6,952 bases of DNA from NCBI GenBank assembly GCA_016763115.1, contig JAESUL010000303.1:1-6952 (forward strand), given 5' to 3'. Position numbers and translations under genes: made by a program. This document shows, piece by piece, positions 6,871-6,952 of this stretch; the stretch's first letter is position 1; each line of letters begins with the position of its first letter. The notes under the pieces were generated by a model, which did no database searches, was not told where the DNA came from, and saw nothing but the letters and a program-made list of their open reading frames with translations. This stretch comes from Phycisphaerales bacterium (GTDB lineage: Bacteria > Planctomycetota > Phycisphaerae > Phycisphaerales > UBA1924).

Positions 6871-6952
6871 TGACCTGCCCCATATTCTGTACCACTGCCT
6901 ATGTTAGGGCGGCGGCGTTTGCGCTTGTCCCCGTTTCTGTACCAGCTTGAAG
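6871..6952. mobile_element. Possible end of an IS3-family-like insertion sequence (partial)
   Basis: The segment begins TGACCTGCCCC (6871-6881). From memory, this resembles the terminal inverted repeats of several IS3-family elements, which start with TG and carry a CTGCCCC-type core. Just inside are two direct copies of CTGTACCA (6887-6894 and 6937-6944), each preceded by CCCC and a short AT-rich gap. Repeated subterminal motifs of this kind are common transposase-binding sites. No transposase is visible; it would have to lie beyond the right edge. The opposite end and target duplication cannot be seen, so this could equally be an unrelated repeat. Confidence 0.3.
6878..6944 (+). repeat. Direct repeat CCCC-N4/5-CTGTACCA, two copies
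   Basis: Copy one is CCCC-ATATT-CTGTACCA (6878-6894) and copy two is CCCC-GTTT-CTGTACCA (6929-6944). The octamers start exactly 50 bases apart, while the CCCC blocks are 51 apart because the inner gap differs by one base. The pairing of two separate matching blocks makes chance less likely. See the mobile-element entry for the favoured reading. Confidence 0.6.

Noticed and set aside
1..6952. CRISPR arrays, tRNA or rRNA genes, and defence-system genes
   Set aside because: I looked for regular repeats, cloverleaf-like segments and conserved rRNA stretches and found none; no gene here resembles a known defence protein.

Overview
The window is a moderately GC-rich bacterial segment with dense, strongly codon-biased genes. 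It carries two recognisable central redox modules and then a less familiar stretch. The mix of a fused-subunit 2-oxoglutarate:ferredoxin oxidoreductase, a two-subunit E. coli-type PntAB and an unfamiliar polytopic membrane protein would fit an aerobic or facultative Gram-negative-type bacterium. Planctomycetota is my best guess, but it rests on overall impression, not on a diagnostic marker.

Layout. Positions 1-1866, minus strand, hold korA, the fused gamma/alpha subunit of a 2-oxoacid:ferredoxin oxidoreductase, probably for 2-oxoglutarate. Its 622 visible codons run off the left edge with no stop. Positions 1867-2069 are a divergent intergenic region with candidate promoters for both sides. 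On the plus strand follow pntA (2070-3638) and, 19 bases later, pntB (3658-5073). Together they encode a complete proton-translocating NAD(P)+ transhydrogenase. Positions 5074-5572 are a roughly 500-base spacer with only weak signals. Positions 5573-6799, plus strand, encode a 408-residue protein of unknown function with about seven membrane spans and a C-terminal soluble domain. At 6871 a sequence resembling the terminal inverted repeat of an IS3-family element begins. It contains a repeated octamer and runs off the right edge.

How the parts fit. KorA, with a KorB partner expected beyond the left edge, would oxidise 2-oxoglutarate to succinyl-CoA and pass electrons to ferredoxin. PntAB exchanges hydride between NADH and NADP+ using the proton gradient. 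The two are divergently arranged around one short control region, which suggests but does not prove co-regulation of low-potential reductant and NADPH supply. The membrane protein has its own strong ribosome binding site and is separated by the long spacer, so it is probably an independent unit. No clearly new multi-gene system is visible. The least explained items are the membrane protein and the partial mobile-element end.
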